A stretch of 6,306 bases of DNA from JAJXYN01 sp964532735 (GTDB lineage Bacteria; Patescibacteriota; Patescibacteriia; JAGPKW01). The notes under the pieces were generated by a model. The model saw only the letters and a program-made list of their open reading frames with translations, searched no databases and was not told where the DNA came from. The translations under genes and the position numbers were made by a program. The stretch is taken from contig CAZHKK010000025.1 in the NCBI GenBank assembly GCA_964532735.1, positions 1 through 6,306 on the forward strand. Reading direction: 5' to 3'. Positions 4,933 through 6,306 of this stretch are shown here, one piece after another (the stretch's first letter is position 1; every line of letters begins with the position of its first letter).

Positions 4933-5580
4933 ATGAAAAAATATATATATTTATTAATAAGAATATTATTGGTGTTATTAATGCTGTTTGTAGGGGTGTT
5001 TTTTTATAAAGATTTACCAGAAATGCTTCCTATCCATTGGGGTATTGATGGAAAAATAGATGATTATTCATCAAAAAATTTTTTTATTTTTTTTATACCA
5101 GCTATGACATTTGGTATGATTGCTTTGTTTAAAATAGGACAATTAATAGATCCAAGAAAAGAGAGATATGAAGCATTTAAAAAAGAATGGGAAATAATTA
5201 AAACAGGAATAGTTGCATTTATGTCTTATCTTTATTACATAACAATATATATATCTTTTAATCAAACACAAAGAATAGAACCATTAATATTTATAGGGGT
5301 AGGTATATTGTTTATATTAATAGGAAATTATATGGGGAAAATAAGACAAAATTATACAATTGGTTTTAAGTTGCCATGGACAATAGATAATGAAGAAGTT
5401 TGGAATAAAACAAATAGACTGGGTGGTTACATGTTTGTTTTATTAGGAATAGTATTTTTAATAGAGTCTTATTTTTTATGGAATGTAGAATATATTACAA
5501 TTATTTCTTTATTATTATCTTTATTTATTCCTTCTATTTATTCTTATTTATTACATAGAAAAATAAAAAGCAAAAAATAA
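4933..5580 (+). CDS. sdpI: SdpI-family membrane immunity/signalling protein (DUF1648 + SdpI domain)
   Basis: A 215-residue membrane protein with about six helices (near 5-24, 50-66, 90-108, 116-131, 164-181 and 186-206). LPEMLPIHWGIDGKIDDYSSK (28-48) is the DUF1648 signature with its conserved P-x-HW and G. GNYMGKIRQNYTIGFKLPWT (131-150) and EEVWNKTNRLGGYMFVLLGI (154-173) are the SdpI domain signature with R138-Q-N, W149-T and W157-N. SdpI of B. subtilis gives immunity to the SDP toxin and, when the toxin is present, sequesters SdpR to induce its own operon. The 2-nt gap after sdpR implies translational coupling. No toxin gene (sdpC) or maturation genes are in the window, so it may be an orphan immunity system or may sense another envelope stress. 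Confidence 0.9.
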   Translation: MKKYIYLLIRILLVLLMLFVGVFFYKDLPEMLPIHWGIDGKIDDYSSKNFFIFFIPAMTFGMIALFKIGQLIDPRKERYEAFKKEWEIIKTGIVAFMSYLYYITIYISFNQTQRIEPLIFIGVGILFILIGNYMGKIRQNYTIGFKLPWTIDNEEVWNKTNRLGGYMFVLLGIVFLIESYFLWNVEYITIISLLLSLFIPSIYSYLLHRKIKSKK

Positions 5581-5587
5581 AAAAAAC

Positions 5588-5620
5588 AATAACAGGGATT
5601 TTTCCCTGTTATTTTTTTTT
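5588..5620. terminator. Strong bidirectional terminator after sdpI
   Basis: An 11-bp perfect stem (AATAACAGGGA / TCCCTGTTATT) with a TTTT loop, followed on the plus strand by nine T. Six A at 5581-5586 give a T tract on the minus strand as well, so it serves both sdpI and the convergent DUF218 gene that stops at 5619. Confidence 0.92.
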
Positions 5621-6185
5621 ATTTTACATTATAAGATAAAAATACATCTCCATTTTTTCTTTTTTCTCTTTCTTTTTTTAAAATATTTTTTATAAAAATA
5701 TTTTTTTCTCCAGTTTTGTCCAATAATGTCATAGCTATAAGAATTATTTCTTTTGCTATTGTTTTAAAATCAAGTTTTATTTTTGATTTTATAATTACAG
5801 GAGTAAAGCCATAATATTTTAATAATATATAAACTCTTATTGCATGAAGTTTGTCAGCGCAAATAAAAATTTTATTTTTTTTAGAGATAGATTTTTCAGA
5901 AAAAATATTATTTAAAAAAATAATATTTTCCCATGTATCTAAAGATTTATTTTCTGAAATAATTTTTATATTTTTTTCTATTTTAAGAATATAATCTGTC
6001 ATAAGATCTGCAATAGGTTTTGTTTGAATATTGTCGTTATTGAATATACCGCCAACAACAGCAATAAACTCACAATTTCTTTCTTTATAAGTCTCAATAG
6101 CAGAGTCACAATTTTTTATTGTAGAATTATCTATTCTATTTCTAAAACAAACACCCCTACTAAGCGCCAAAACTATATCTTTCAA
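5619..6185 (-). CDS. YdcF/SanA-like DUF218 family protein
   Basis: A 188-residue protein with the DUF218 pattern. FIAVVGGIF (40-48) has the early Gly-Gly. SENKSLDTWENI (77-88) gives the family's E-x-x-S-x-x-T-x-E-N motif (E78, S81, T84, E86, N87). IFICADKLHAIRVYILLKYYG (106-126) is the beta strand and H-x-x-R helix (H114, R117). DUF218 proteins are Rossmann-like; E. coli YdcF binds S-adenosylmethionine and SanA affects envelope permeability, but the general function is unknown. Unlike SanA it has no N-terminal membrane helix, so it is probably cytoplasmic. The C-terminus is Lys-rich. The start is TTG: AGGAGG lies 5 nt before it, the MKDIVLALS beta strand follows, and the next in-frame methionine (62) would delete the Gly-Gly motif. 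It is transcribed alone. Confidence 0.82.
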   Translation of the reverse strand: MKDIVLALSRGVCFRNRIDNSTIKNCDSAIETYKERNCEFIAVVGGIFNNDNIQTKPIADLMTDYILKIEKNIKIISENKSLDTWENIIFLNNIFSEKSISKKNKIFICADKLHAIRVYILLKYYGFTPVIIKSKIKLDFKTIAKEIILIAMTLLDKTGEKNIFIKNILKKEREKRKNGDVFLSYNVK

Positions 6186-6190
6186 AATTT

Positions 6191-6196
6191 CCTCCT
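6191..6196 (-). promoter_or_regulatory. Shine-Dalgarno that fixes the TTG start of the DUF218 gene
   Basis: AGGAGG ends 5 nt before TTG (6185-6183). With the 14-codon gene, this is one of only two clear SD sequences in the window. Confidence 0.8.
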
Positions 6197-6213
6197 AATA
6201 TATTATTTAAATA

Positions 6214-6242
6214 TTTATAACATTTTATAATGGTAAAGTCAA
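6214..6242 (-). promoter_or_regulatory. Promoter of the DUF218 gene
   Basis: TTGACT (6242-6237), 17 bp, then TATAAA (6219-6214) with TG at 6222-6221 (extended -10). The predicted leader is about 20 nt. The remaining 6243-6306 is AT-rich with no gene I can support. Confidence 0.78.
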
Positions 6243-6306
6243 TAAATTTATTGAAAATTAAATAAAAAAACAAATTTATTTTTATATTTTGTTTAAGTGT
6301 TTTTTT

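Noticed and set aside
94..6185. Alternative genetic code (UGA as Gly or Trp), as in some AT-rich reduced bacteria
   Set aside because: All long genes read through conserved domains without in-frame TGA and end in TAA, Trp is encoded by TGG and Gly by GGA/GGT. Nothing here calls for recoding.
6024..6230. Plus-strand 68-codon ORF
   Set aside because: It overlaps the DUF218 gene and its promoter antisense, has no SD or promoter and no recognisable domain.

Overview
The window is extremely AT-rich (GC roughly 20%, estimated by eye). It is bacterial DNA with compact genes, short intergenic gaps and intrinsic terminators. Every long gene ends in TAA, no UGA recoding is needed to read any of them, and most start codons have no Shine-Dalgarno (SD) sequence and sit a short distance behind an extended -10 promoter. 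Together with the style of the sigma-like protein and the tRNA, this suggests a small-genome lineage such as a Patescibacteria/CPR member. That placement is an inference; there is no phylogenetic marker strong enough to fix it.

Layout. 1-93: terminator of an upstream unit, then an extended -10 promoter. 94-1470 (+): an ATP-grasp ligase with a C-terminal extension. 1471-1630 (-): a complete miniature transcription unit facing the ligase, with a consensus promoter, perfect SD, a 14-codon ORF (MRVVFNEEGGGGEE), a hairpin around its stop codon and a terminator. 1666-1813 (+): promoter, tRNA-Phe(GAA), terminator. 1860-2174 (+): a small membrane-anchored protein. 2258-2827 (+): a sigma-70 region 2 protein that lacks region 4 and ends in a charged helical tail. 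2933-3901 (+): a sodium/calcium exchanger family protein. 3933-4565 (-): a DUF1287 (YijF-like, NlpC/P60-type) envelope protein. 4667-5580 (+): an sdpR-sdpI-like autorepressor/immunity pair behind a consensus promoter with a 20-bp perfect palindrome. 5619-6185 (-): a YdcF-like DUF218 protein starting at TTG behind a strong SD. 6186-6306: its promoter and an AT-rich remainder.

How the genes relate. The window is mostly single-gene units separated by (often bidirectional) terminators; the only clear operon is sdpR-sdpI. The candidate novel system is the ATP-grasp ligase facing the highly expressed-looking 14-residue Gly/Glu peptide. The pairing resembles a minimal ribosomally made, post-translationally modified peptide (RiPP) locus: a tiny precursor plus one amide- or ester-forming ligase. 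The functional link rests only on adjacency, enzyme chemistry and the strength of the peptide's expression signals. Two envelope-related units (DUF1287 and SdpI) share a divergent intergenic region.
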